Source of the DNA: Chloroflexota bacterium | Lineage (GTDB): Bacteria > Chloroflexota > UBA4733 | NCBI GenBank assembly: GCA_023381555.1 | Contig: JAMCRV010000013.1 | Coordinates: 1-39,054 of the forward strand | Reading direction: 5' to 3' | Length of the DNA stretch: 39,054 bases | Part shown: in pieces, positions 26,096 through 33,988 of the stretch | Layout: each line of letters starts with the position of its first letter | Position numbering within the stretch: position 1 is the stretch's first letter | The notes under the pieces: model-generated | Databases searched by the model: none | Told to the model about the DNA's origin: nothing | The model's input: only the letters and a program-made list of their open reading frames with translations | Made by a program: the position numbers and the translations under genes

Positions 26096-26704
26096 CTAAC
26101 GCAGTGTTCCTTTAGTGCTGGGAATCTGTCCAGCTATCCGGGCATCAATCGTACTGGCGGCGTCGAGTGCACGTCCCAAACCCTTGAACGTGGCTTCAAC
26201 GACGTGGTGAGCATTGACACCGCGCAGCACGCGCACGTGCAAATTGCAGCGTGCTTCTACTGCAAAGCTCTCGAGGAAATGCCGCGCGAGGTCGGCCTCC
26301 ATGTCGCCGACCGTCCCTGTGACGTGAGGGCCAAGATCGATGACGGGATAGGGCCGGCCAGACAGGTCGATAGCCACGCTGACGAGCGCCTCATCCATCG
26401 GCATGTCGCAGTGAGCCGCCCGCACGATGCCCCGGCCATCATCAAGGGCTGCGAAGAAGGCCCGGCCGAGGGTGATTGCAACATCCTCGACGGTGTGGTG
26501 CTTATCCATTGCCACGTCTCCACGGGCGGCAACGTCGAGGTCGAACAAGCCATGGCGAGCGATGTGGTGGAGCATGTGGTCAAGAAATAAGACGCCCGTG
26601 GAGACAGTATGTCGACCGGCGCCATCAAGAGCGATAGTAACGCGCACAGCCGTTTCACCCGTAGTACGCTCATAGGTTCCGCGACGCACGCCCTCTTGTT
26701 GCAT
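26096..26704 (-). CDS. hisB: Imidazoleglycerol-phosphate dehydratase
   Basis: Dehydrates imidazoleglycerol phosphate to imidazoleacetol phosphate in histidine synthesis. The 202-residue monofunctional enzyme begins RRGTYERTTGETAVRV and carries the two manganese-binding signatures DKHHTVEDVAI and GVNAHHVVEATFK, plus FLDHMLHHIARHG. The phosphatase domain found in enterobacterial HisB is absent, as expected. ATG 26704 follows the hisD stop by two bases; a GTG at 26719 sits too close to the GGAGG-like site to be favoured. Pairing hisD-hisB is common; the following fabG is not a histidine gene. Confidence 0.97.
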   Translation of the reverse strand: MQQEGVRRGTYERTTGETAVRVTIALDGAGRHTVSTGVLFLDHMLHHIARHGLFDLDVAARGDVAMDKHHTVEDVAITLGRAFFAALDDGRGIVRAAHCDMPMDEALVSVAIDLSGRPYPVIDLGPHVTGTVGDMEADLARHFLESFAVEARCNLHVRVLRGVNAHHVVEATFKGLGRALDAASTIDARIAGQIPSTKGTLR

Positions 26705-26706
26705 GA

Positions 26707-28059
26707 TTATCGCTCGCACTCCTCCCCCTTGAGATCAACGAGGCGCAGACGCATCGCCTGGGCATGAGCGTGAAGCCCCTCGGCGTCAGCGAGGGCGATG
26801 ACGCTTGGAGCGAGAGCTTGGAACTGTACCTCACCGAAGTGCAGAATGCTCACGCGGCGCGTGAAGTCATCCACCCCCAAGGCTGAGGCGAAGCGAGCCA
26901 TACGATAGACCGGCAGGATGTGATTCGTGCCTGCCGCGTAGTCACCGAGAGGTACCGGGGTGTAGTGGCCCGCGAAGACGGCGCCCGCGTTGCGGGCGTG
27001 AGGCAGCCACGTGGCAGCGTCGCGGATGCTCAACTGGAGGTGCTCCGGAGCAAATACGCTCGCCGCTTCAAACGCCTCCTCCAAGTTGCTCACAATCACT
27101 GCTCCGCCGCCAAAGGCAAAGTTCTGACGGATGACGTCACGTCGTGGAAGATGCTCAACCTGTCGCTCCATCTCGGCGTCGGTAGCGCGCACCAGCTCTT
27201 CAGAGGGGCTGGCGAGCACGGACACGCTATACGGCCCATGCTCAGTTTGGGTGAGCATGTCAGCCGCAACCCACGAGACCGGTGCGCTGTCATCGGCAAT
27301 GATGAAGGCCTCACTCGGACCAGGAAGGCCGCCTATTCCTACTTCCCCGTAGACGAGCCGCATCGCGAGTACTACGATAGCATTGCCAGGGCCGACAATC
27401 TTATCGACTGGGGCTATCGTCTCCGTACCGTAAGCCAGCGCAGCAATTGCCTGAGCCCCACCCACCTGGTAGACCTCGGTGATACCCGCCAGATAGGCGG
27501 CGGCGAGCATCAAAGCGCGCTCCTCGGGCTGTGGCCGCAATGGTGAAGCGAGGACGATACGACGGCAGCCCGCCACGTGGGCCGGTATCGCTGCCATCAG
27601 AAGCGACGACGGATACGCGCTAAGCCCGCCAGGAGCATAGACAGCAACATTGTCGATAGGCTGCACCATCTGTGAGAGCAATACGCCCGATTCGATGTCG
27701 ACGTACCCGCTCTTCTTCTGTTTCTCGTGATACGAGCGGATGCGCTCCGCAGCAATGCGAAGCGCACGCTGCAATTCGGGACCGAGTGTCTGGTAGGCGT
27801 GCTCCATCTCAGCTTCAGGGACCCGCCAGTGAGACGGGACTTCGTCTCCGAACGCCAAGCTAATTCTCCGGACGGCCTCATCCCCGCCTTCGCGAACGGC
27901 ACGCACGATGTGACCGGCGGCTTCACCGAGTGTGAGATCGCGACCAAAGAGGCTGCGGTAGACCTGCTGAATGCGTGGTGGAACAGGCGCATCTTCAAGA
28001 GGGGTTCGCCGCAAAATGGTCGCCTTGCCTTCGGCGAGGGAATGGCATATGGTGAGCAT
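26707..28059 (-). CDS. hisD: Histidinol dehydrogenase
   Basis: Catalyses the last two oxidations of histidine synthesis, histidinol to histidine with two NAD. The 450-residue product shows NVAVYAPGGLSAYPSSLLM, the QVGGAQAIAALAYGT stretch, KIVGPGN, GPSEAFIIAD, the TQTEHGPYS segment contributing zinc/substrate ligands, and PEHLQL. Length is typical. I take ATG 28059 (MLTICHSL) as the start; a frame to 28101 adds 14 basic residues, with an equally modest ribosome site, so the start is not certain. hisB follows directly. Other his genes are not in the window. Confidence 0.96.
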   Translation of the reverse strand: MLTICHSLAEGKATILRRTPLEDAPVPPRIQQVYRSLFGRDLTLGEAAGHIVRAVREGGDEAVRRISLAFGDEVPSHWRVPEAEMEHAYQTLGPELQRALRIAAERIRSYHEKQKKSGYVDIESGVLLSQMVQPIDNVAVYAPGGLSAYPSSLLMAAIPAHVAGCRRIVLASPLRPQPEERALMLAAAYLAGITEVYQVGGAQAIAALAYGTETIAPVDKIVGPGNAIVVLAMRLVYGEVGIGGLPGPSEAFIIADDSAPVSWVAADMLTQTEHGPYSVSVLASPSEELVRATDAEMERQVEHLPRRDVIRQNFAFGGGAVIVSNLEEAFEAASVFAPEHLQLSIRDAATWLPHARNAGAVFAGHYTPVPLGDYAAGTNHILPVYRMARFASALGVDDFTRRVSILHFGEVQFQALAPSVIALADAEGLHAHAQAMRLRLVDLKGEECER

Positions 28060-28138
28060 CGTGGCTTCTTTCCGGAGACGGCCTTTCAGATAGTACGCCA
28101 TGCCGGCTTCTGATGGCGGCCGGCGAGCCCCACCCTCC

Positions 28139-28200
28139 TTGCTTCATCATCAGGGTGTCCTATGTTAGGATACGGACAAGACGCTGGAGGATACAAAACG
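28139..28200 (+). promoter_or_regulatory. Possible promoter and SD site in front of or inside the YtxH-like gene
   Basis: TTGCTT (28139-28144) and TATGTT (28161-28166) are separated by 16 bases and resemble a -35/-10 pair. A clear GGAGG follows at 28186-28190. The only conventional start of the reading frame, ATG 28162, lies inside the putative -10 box and upstream of this SD site. Seven bases after GGAGG the in-frame codon is ACG (28198). The arrangement suggests either that the promoter is not used or that initiation is at an unusual codon. Confidence 0.35.
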
Positions 28201-28401
28201 AGCACTAGGAACACCGTTCTCTCCCGACTCTTACTGCTAGCCGTCGGCGCTTTTGTCGGCTTTTTTGCGGGCCTTCTCACGGCACCGCGAAGCGGAGCAG
28301 AGACGCTGTCGATCGCCGGGAAACGTCTTCGCGCGGCCCTGGATCGGTTGCATCAGAGTCGATCGCTGGGTGAGCCGCTCGCTGAAGACCTTACACGCTA
28401 G
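28162..28401 (+). CDS. YtxH-like small membrane protein
   Basis: 79 residues from ATG 28162. A membrane span LLLLAVGAFVGFFAGLLTA is followed by APRSGAETL, matching the YtxH pattern of a glycine-rich span and APxSGxExR, then a basic amphipathic helix. YtxH proteins are small stress-associated membrane proteins of unclear role. The first 12 residues are not typical, and the true start may be lower (see the regulatory entry). It is divergent from hisD and tail-to-tail with the unknown gene at 28418, with only 16 bases between. Confidence 0.66.
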   Translation: MLGYGQDAGGYKTSTRNTVLSRLLLLAVGAFVGFFAGLLTAPRSGAETLSIAGKRLRAALDRLHQSRSLGEPLAEDLTR

Positions 28402-28417
28402 TCACAAGGCCATCGTC

Positions 28418-28720
28418 TCACTTGTCCGTTGCGTCTTGCTGCAGATCGTCAGTATAGAACAGTAGCTCCCGGCCCTGGAACACGGTCAACTGGAGGTCCT
28501 CACGGGGGGTATCTGCAGAGAGAATAAGGTCATCATCGAGTTGAGAGATAAGCTGTAAAAGCTCCTGTTCGCGAGGCTCTTCGAGCAGAATAAGGGTGCC
28601 GCAGACCTCTGTGCCACCAAAATGGAGGTCAAGCCGGCCGAACGGCTTGCCATCACGCACGATGATATACGCCTCGCTCAAAGCAGTCCGAAACTGTCGT
28701 TGATATGTTATTCCTGTCAT
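28418..28720 (-). CDS. Hypothetical protein of about 100 residues
   Basis: I do not recognise this protein. From ATG 28720 it is 100 residues, acidic, with no membrane span. It has an N-terminal ITYQRQFRTALSEAYIIVRDGKPFGRLDLHF stretch (quoted in parts: YQRQFRTAL, AYIIVRDGKPFGRLDLHF) that suggests beta strands, and a C-terminal QLTVFQGRELLFYTDD. The codon usage and its position, exactly filling the gap between YtxH and the topA leader, support a real gene. A frame to 28756 starting at GTG is also possible. No ribosome site is strong for either start. Confidence 0.62.
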   Translation of the reverse strand: MTGITYQRQFRTALSEAYIIVRDGKPFGRLDLHFGGTEVCGTLILLEEPREQELLQLISQLDDDLILSADTPREDLQLTVFQGRELLFYTDDLQQDATDK

Positions 28721-28741
28721 AGTGCTGAAGTGTAGCAGAGC

Positions 28742-28893
28742 TACAATCGCTCGCACAGACGTAACCTAGGGTTGGACGGAGGGATGGGACATTGTGAGCA
28801 CTATCCTTCTACTCACAGACCGTTACTCTGTCTGAGCCAGAGGCAAGGTAGACCATTTCTGCGTTGTTGGCGCAGGATGGGATGGCCCTGCGC
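28742..28893 (+). promoter_or_regulatory. Possible topA leader with three hairpins
   Basis: The 226 bases before topA contain a TACAAT -10-like element (28742-28747, poor -35) and three possible RNA stems. TGTGAG/CTCACA is at 28793-28798 and 28812-28817. CTCA(CA)GAC/GTCTGAG is at 28812-28820 and 28830-28836. GCGCAGG/CCTGCGC is at 28870-28876 and 28887-28893. The first two share the same arm, so they exclude each other. No T-run follows any stem, so they are not simple terminators. A known riboswitch class is not recognisable to me. Confidence 0.35.
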
Positions 28894-28946
28894 TCAATCC
28901 GGATCGCACCGTATTCTGTTTGTTCTCCTCACCTGGGAGGGTTCTT

Positions 28947-31187
28947 GTGGCAAAGACATTGATTATCGTCGAATCGCCGACCAAGGCGAAGACGATTGGG
29001 GCTTACCTCGGACCCGAGTACGCGGTCAAGGCCAGCTTAGGCCACGTCCGCGACCTTCCGAAGAGTCAACTGGGCATTGATACTGAGACCTTCGAGCCAC
29101 ACTATGTGACCAGCGGACGCCCGCAAGCCCTGAAGGATCTGCGCGCTGCGGCTAGCTCCGCGGAGAGCATTCTCCTTGCAACCGACCCCGATCGCGAGGG
29201 TGAGGCAATCGCCTGGCACATCTCACAGGTACTCCACATCCCGGATCCGAAGCGGCTTGAGTTTCATGAGGTCACCAAGTCCGCTATTCAAGAGGCACTG
29301 AACCATCCCCAACCACTCAACGCCCATCTCATCGAGGCCCAACAAGCTCGCCGAGTGCTTGATCGTCTTGTTGGTTACACCCTATCTCCGTTGCTCTGGC
29401 GCAAGGTGCAGAGAGGAATCTCTGCTGGACGGGTTCAATCCGTGGCTCTCCGACTTGTCTGTGAGCGGGAGCGGGAGATTCGCAGCTTCCAGCCGGAGGA
29501 GTTCTGGACGCTCGACGTTCTTCTGCAGCGAATAGAGAGCGATGAGACGTTTTCTGCCCGGCTTGTACAGATAGACGGCGCCAAGCCCGAGATCCACGCC
29601 TTGGAGCAAGCGCAGGCGCTCGTCGAACGGCTGCAGAGATCCGCGTTTGCCGTTAGCTCAATCAAGAAAAATGTCATTCGCCGCCGGCCAGCTCCACCAT
29701 TTACCACCTCGACGCTCCAGCAGGCGGCCTCCAACCGTCTCGGCATGTCGACAAAGCGCACGATGTCCACAGCGCAGGAGCTCTACGAAGGCGTTGCACT
29801 GGGTGATGAAGGACAGCAGGGACTCATCACCTACATGCGTACAGACTCCGTTAATCTTGCCGAGTCAGCGGTCCAGGAGGCGCGGGGCTATCTAAAGCGG
29901 CATTTCGACGGTAAGTACGTTCCTGATAAGCCGCAGCGGTACGTCACGAAGACGCGCGGAGCACAGGAAGCGCACGAGGCAATCCGGCCCACTTCGGTGC
30001 ATCGAACCCCGGATACCGTTCGTCGCCATCTGTCAGACGACCAGTTTCGGCTCTACGAGCTCATCTGGCAGCGCTTTGTGGCCTCGCAGATGACACCAGC
30101 TGAATATGCGCGGACAACGGTCGAAGTGGATGCCACCGAGGGCCAGCAGCGCCACGCGACGCTCCGCGCCAGCGCGACCCAGCTCACGTTTCCTGGGTAC
30201 CTCGCTGTGTATGGTGTCAATGCAGAAGAGCAGGCAGCCGATCACAATGCGGGGGCCGAAGAGAGATCGAATTCCAAGCTTCCAGATCTTCGTGAGAGAG
30301 AAGCACTCAACCTCGTCGAGTGTATTCCAGAGCAGCACTTCACCGAACCGCCACCGCGCTACAACGAAGCATCACTGGTACGAAGGCTTGAGGAAGAGGG
30401 CATAGGTCGACCTTCCACCTATGCCCAAATACTCAGCACCATTCAGGAGCGCGGTTACACGGAGCGTCAGGGACGCGCGCTTGTCCCCACGCCTCTCGGA
30501 TTTGCCACCAACGACTTCCTCGTTGACCACTTTGACTCTATCGTAGACACGCATTTCACGGCACAGATGGAAGAACAGCTCGACGACGTCGCATCTGGCG
30601 AGCGGAGCTGGAAGGAGCTCCTTCGTGAGTTCTATTCACCGTTCTCCTTGAGGGTTGCAGACAAGCAGAACGTCCCGCACGTACGTGTCGAGAAGCCGCC
30701 GGCTGTGGAGATCGGTGAACAATGCCCGCAGTGCGGGCGACCGCTCGTCGAACGGAAGAGTCGCTTTGGAACTTTCGTCGGCTGCTCAGGGTACCCAGAG
30801 TGCCGCTACATCAAGAAGCCCGAGCGACCTACCGCCCCAGGAGAGCAAACGGACGTCACGTGCCCCCAGTGTGGCAAAGGGAAGCTGGTGAAACGGACAG
30901 CGACGCGAGGTCGCAACCAGGGAAACACTTTCTATGGCTGTTCTACCTATCCCAGGTGTCGGTACACTACCGCCTCTTTGGACTCTGTTCAGGATCGAGA
31001 AGTGCCACACGAAGAGCCGAAAGGTGCAGCGCAACCCGAGCAATCGCCGGAGACACCGGCAAAGAAGACCAGGCCAAAGCGCAGCACCCGCCGTGCCACC
31101 GCACTGGCCACAGCACCGACCATGCCCGACAAGGTCGCTGAGAAGCGCCAGAGCCTACGGCCACGGACCGGCGCCCGGGCGAGCTGA
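28947..31187 (+). CDS. topA: DNA topoisomerase I (type IA)
   Basis: Relaxes negative supercoils by cutting one strand through a 5'-phosphotyrosine. The 746-residue protein begins AKTLIIVESPTKAKTIGAYLG (start of the Toprim domain, Glu9) and has TDPDREGEAIAWH with the Toprim acidic residues. The catalytic Tyr296 lies in GLITYMRTDS, and EEGIGRPSTYAQI follows in the decatenation-gate core. Two C-terminal zinc ribbons start at C593 (CPQCGRP...CSGYPECRY) and C639 (CPQCGKG...CSTYPRCRY). A basic tail of about 55 residues, Lys/Arg/Pro/Ala-rich, follows and may bind nucleic acid. GTG 28947 has GGGAGGG about five bases upstream; the longer frame from 28920 is not needed. It converges on the Ldh gene. 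Confidence 0.97.
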   Translation: MAKTLIIVESPTKAKTIGAYLGPEYAVKASLGHVRDLPKSQLGIDTETFEPHYVTSGRPQALKDLRAAASSAESILLATDPDREGEAIAWHISQVLHIPDPKRLEFHEVTKSAIQEALNHPQPLNAHLIEAQQARRVLDRLVGYTLSPLLWRKVQRGISAGRVQSVALRLVCEREREIRSFQPEEFWTLDVLLQRIESDETFSARLVQIDGAKPEIHALEQAQALVERLQRSAFAVSSIKKNVIRRRPAPPFTTSTLQQAASNRLGMSTKRTMSTAQELYEGVALGDEGQQGLITYMRTDSVNLAESAVQEARGYLKRHFDGKYVPDKPQRYVTKTRGAQEAHEAIRPTSVHRTPDTVRRHLSDDQFRLYELIWQRFVASQMTPAEYARTTVEVDATEGQQRHATLRASATQLTFPGYLAVYGVNAEEQAADHNAGAEERSNSKLPDLREREALNLVECIPEQHFTEPPPRYNEASLVRRLEEEGIGRPSTYAQILSTIQERGYTERQGRALVPTPLGFATNDFLVDHFDSIVDTHFTAQMEEQLDDVASGERSWKELLREFYSPFSLRVADKQNVPHVRVEKPPAVEIGEQCPQCGRPLVERKSRFGTFVGCSGYPECRYIKKPERPTAPGEQTDVTCPQCGKGKLVKRTATRGRNQGNTFYGCSTYPRCRYTTASLDSVQDREVPHEEPKGAAQPEQSPETPAKKTRPKRSTRRATALATAPTMPDKVAEKRQSLRPRTGARAS

Positions 31188-31253
31188 GCTCCAGCAGGCA
31201 GATCAGTACCGGAGGGCGACTGGCAGGCGATGACTCGTTGGTGGTGGCGCTGC

Positions 31254-32333
31254 TCAGTGCGAGAGTGGCTCCGGAAACGGTACCCCTAGCTCAACGGCCA
31301 GGTCCTCAAACTCTTGGATCAAGGGTGCCGGTAATGGAATACCTGCCCGAGCACGCCGCTCGGTCTCGGTACGCTCGATGTCGCCGGGAATCAACACGCC
31401 GTGAGAACCCTCCGCCGGCGGACAATCACGAAGCTCTCGTAGCGCCTGATCCATGCGACGCTTGAATTCATCCAGGGGTACAAAACAGCCAGGGTTCAAT
31501 ACAGCGAAAACGTGACCCACATCCATTGGGTTGGTGAAGTCCTCGGCAAGCGGACCGTGAAAGTGCGTCCCGAATAATGACCCCGTCATGACGCCGGCAA
31601 GGATGTCGACTATCAGGGAGAGCCCATATCCTTTGTAGCCTCCCATCGGCAGCAGAGTGCCACGTAGCGCGGCATGGGCATCCGTTGTAGGGCGGCCTCG
31701 TTCGTCAAGAGCCCACCCTTCTGGAATCGGCAGACCCTGTTTTGCGTACAGCATGATCCGGCCCCGCGCCACTACGGTCGTCGCCATGTCAACGACGACC
31801 GGCGGCTGGTTTCCAGCCGGCACGGCGAAGGCGAGGGGGTTGGTGCTGAGCATCGGCGCGAGACCGCCTGAAGGAGCCACTGAAGCAATGCCATTCGTCA
31901 TGACGACGCCGATATAGTCGTGCTCCAAAGCCATCATGGCATAGTAGGCAGCGGTGCCGAAGTGGTTGGAATGCTGCGCCCCAACCCAGGCGCAGCCTGT
32001 CTGTCGCGCTTTTTCGATCGCGATCTTCATCGCCTGCGCCGCAACTACCTGACCTATGCTGTTACCACCATCGATCAGCGCTGTGCTCATCGTCTCTCGC
32101 ACAGTGCGAATGTTCGTGTGCGGGCTCGTTACACCAGCCTGTAAGCGCCGCACATAGGGCACCAGCACCCGCGTCACGCCGTGCGTATCGACACCTCTCA
32201 AATTGGCCACGATGAGAGAGTTCGCAGTCAGCTTTGCGTCGTTCTCTGTGACGCCGCAACGGATGAAGAGCTCATAAGCAAAGCGCTCTAGATCTTCCGC
32301 TTTGTACGGGATGCCATCTTCAACTCCCGGCAC
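31254..32333 (-). CDS. Malate/L-lactate (Ldh-family) NAD(P)-dependent oxidoreductase
   Basis: About 359 residues of the Ldh/MDH2 superfamily (malate, L-lactate, ureidoglycolate and related 2-hydroxyacid dehydrogenases), which has a non-Rossmann NAD fold. Visible signatures are NLRGVDTHGVTRVLVPYVRR, the catalytic-His region GAQHSNHFGTAAYYAM, SVAPSGGLAPMLSTNPLAF, GYKGYGLSLIVDILAGVMTG and HVFAVLNP. The start is ambiguous. GTG 32333 has AGAGG nine bases upstream, gives a normal length and overlaps the preceding small ORF by only 14 bases; ATG 32384 and TTG 32402 give longer forms with an unusual, low-complexity N-terminus. Substrate cannot be fixed. It ends the operon that begins at 38003. Confidence 0.9.
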   Translation of the reverse strand: MPGVEDGIPYKAEDLERFAYELFIRCGVTENDAKLTANSLIVANLRGVDTHGVTRVLVPYVRRLQAGVTSPHTNIRTVRETMSTALIDGGNSIGQVVAAQAMKIAIEKARQTGCAWVGAQHSNHFGTAAYYAMMALEHDYIGVVMTNGIASVAPSGGLAPMLSTNPLAFAVPAGNQPPVVVDMATTVVARGRIMLYAKQGLPIPEGWALDERGRPTTDAHAALRGTLLPMGGYKGYGLSLIVDILAGVMTGSLFGTHFHGPLAEDFTNPMDVGHVFAVLNPGCFVPLDEFKRRMDQALRELRDCPPAEGSHGVLIPGDIERTETERRARAGIPLPAPLIQEFEDLAVELGVPFPEPLSH

Positions 32334-32562
32334 CGGGCCGTTCCTCTCCAGAGTGCTCTCCGCCACCGTCGCGTCGCCAGGCATTCTTGAGGAGCGCACC
32401 AAATCTCACCGTCCCGATCCGCTTCCTCATCGCAGTGAGCTCAGTATCGAGCAGCGCGGTGATGTGTTGGAGAGAGGTCTCGTCAACGCGCTGCCCAGTA
32501 GTGAGCAGAATATGTAACGCGACAATCTCCCTATCGCTGAGAGACTGTTGTCCTTCGGTCAC
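32320..32562 (-). CDS. Small protein coupled to the response-regulator gene
   Basis: 80 residues, mainly helical in the first 55 (SLSDREIVALHILLTTGQRVD, LQHITALLDTELTAMRKRIG; quoted in parts), with a polar Gly/Arg-rich tail. No family is recognised. Its ATG overlaps the TGA of the upstream response-regulator gene as ATGA (32559-32562), a strong sign of translational coupling, and its end overlaps the start region of the Ldh gene. It could be a partner of the regulator or an adaptor; this is only inference from position. Confidence 0.55.
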   Translation of the reverse strand: MTEGQQSLSDREIVALHILLTTGQRVDETSLQHITALLDTELTAMRKRIGTVRFGALLKNAWRRDGGGEHSGEERPGAGS

Positions 32563-33953
32563 GAATCGGCTCCCCGCTGACCTTCGCTCATCACAGGGGT
32601 GCGAAGGCCGTAGACATCTAGCTTCTGTTGAAGATACGCCTCTGAGATGTTCAACAAGCGTGCCGCCTCCATCGTGCTCCCATTACTGAGAAACAGCGCT
32701 TCGGAGATCATCTTCCGCTCGAGAAGAGCCAGCGATTCCGGGAGCGCACGCGGGTGCGAGACGCGAGGTTGAGCTGATGCTGGGCTGAGTCGAAGATGCT
32801 CTGGCTGAATGACTCTCCCAGCAGATAACGTTACTGCTCTCTGGATGACATTCTCGAGCTCACGGACATTCCCCGGCCACTGATGCTCCAGCAACAGCGC
32901 GATCGCATCCTGACTCATCTGCGAAGGCGGCCCATCCGGCGTGAAGCGATGCCGATCAAGGAAATGCTCGACGAGGAGCGAGATGTCTTCTCGACGGTCG
33001 CGCAGTGGCGGCATATGGATGGCAATGACGTTGAGTCGATAGTACAGGTCCTCGCGAAAGCGGCTGGCTTCGATATCTTCTTCGAGCCGTCGGTTTGTCG
33101 CAGCGATGACGCGTACGTCGATAGTTCGCTCAACGCCCGAGCCCAGACGTTCGATGGTCTTGTCTTGGAGTACACGGAGCAGCTTCTTCTGTGTCGACAG
33201 GGTCATCTCTCCGATTTCGTCAAGGAAGATCGTGCCCTTGTCGGCCATTTCAAAGCGTCCTTTACGCACGGTGAGCGCACTCGTGAAAGCGCCCTTCTCG
33301 TGTCCAAAGAGCTCGCTCTCGAGGAGGGTCTCGGGTAGCGCGGCACAGGCCACCTGCACGTAGGGTCCCGAGCGGCGAGGTGAGTAGCTGTGAATTGCCC
33401 CCGCCACCAGACCTTTGCCAGTGCCGGTCTCACCCGTGATAAGTACCGTGACATCGTGCGAGGCCACTCTGCCGATCATCTTGAAGACTTCCACCATGCG
33501 TGGGCTCGATCCAATAATTCTGTTTCTCGGATCGCGCTCGATCTGCCCTGTGCCTTCTCCTACAGTACTGGTCACCCCTTGCACTGGGAGATGGCGACGG
33601 ACCGTATCGAGCAGCTTATCAAGGCTGTCGAATGGCTTCGCTACATAGTCCACAGCCCCGAGCTCGGTTCCGCGGATGACGAGGTGACTCGTGCCATAGG
33701 CAGTCATAAGCACAATCGTCGAGGTGATCTGGCGAAGCTTGAGCTGCTGTAACACATCGATACCGCTCAGCTCAGGAAGACGCACATCCATGAGCACAAT
33801 GTCAGGCTGTTCCTGAGTGATGGCCGTGAGCGCTTGGCGCCCAGTCTCGGCTTCGAGAACGGTGAATCCCTCATCCTCGAAAAGATCTCGGAGCACTATG
33901 CGCATCTGGGATTGATCATCTACAACGAGGATGCGCGGCCCTCGCTCTATCAC
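32559..33953 (-). CDS. NtrC-type response regulator with GAFTSA in place of GAFTGA
   Basis: 464 residues in three parts. Receiver (about 6-125): acidic pair D12-D13, phospho-acceptor Asp56 in IVLMDVRLP, and the conserved Lys in VAKPF. AAA+ domain (about 145-385): Walker A GETGTGKG (174-181), Walker B TIFLDEIGE, FREDLYYRLNV and WPGNVRELENV. C-terminal Fis-like helix-turn-helix: STMEAARLLNISEAYLQQKL. The sigma-54-contacting loop reads GAFTSA (221-226) instead of GAFTGA, so it may act on a changed sigma-54 or not on sigma-54 at all. The start is GTG 33953 with GGAGA six bases upstream; TTG 33983 is an alternative. No sensor kinase is adjacent. Confidence 0.93.
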   Translation of the reverse strand: MIERGPRILVVDDQSQMRIVLRDLFEDEGFTVLEAETGRQALTAITQEQPDIVLMDVRLPELSGIDVLQQLKLRQITSTIVLMTAYGTSHLVIRGTELGAVDYVAKPFDSLDKLLDTVRRHLPVQGVTSTVGEGTGQIERDPRNRIIGSSPRMVEVFKMIGRVASHDVTVLITGETGTGKGLVAGAIHSYSPRRSGPYVQVACAALPETLLESELFGHEKGAFTSALTVRKGRFEMADKGTIFLDEIGEMTLSTQKKLLRVLQDKTIERLGSGVERTIDVRVIAATNRRLEEDIEASRFREDLYYRLNVIAIHMPPLRDRREDISLLVEHFLDRHRFTPDGPPSQMSQDAIALLLEHQWPGNVRELENVIQRAVTLSAGRVIQPEHLRLSPASAQPRVSHPRALPESLALLERKMISEALFLSNGSTMEAARLLNISEAYLQQKLDVYGLRTPVMSEGQRGADS

Positions 33954-33988
33954 AGTGGTTCTCCGTAGCTCGTTTGCACCCAATGATT

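Noticed and set aside
32320-32402. Longer N-terminus of the Ldh gene from TTG 32402
   Set aside because: It overlaps the coupled 80-residue ORF by more than 80 bases and lacks a ribosome site, while GTG 32333 has one and gives the family length.
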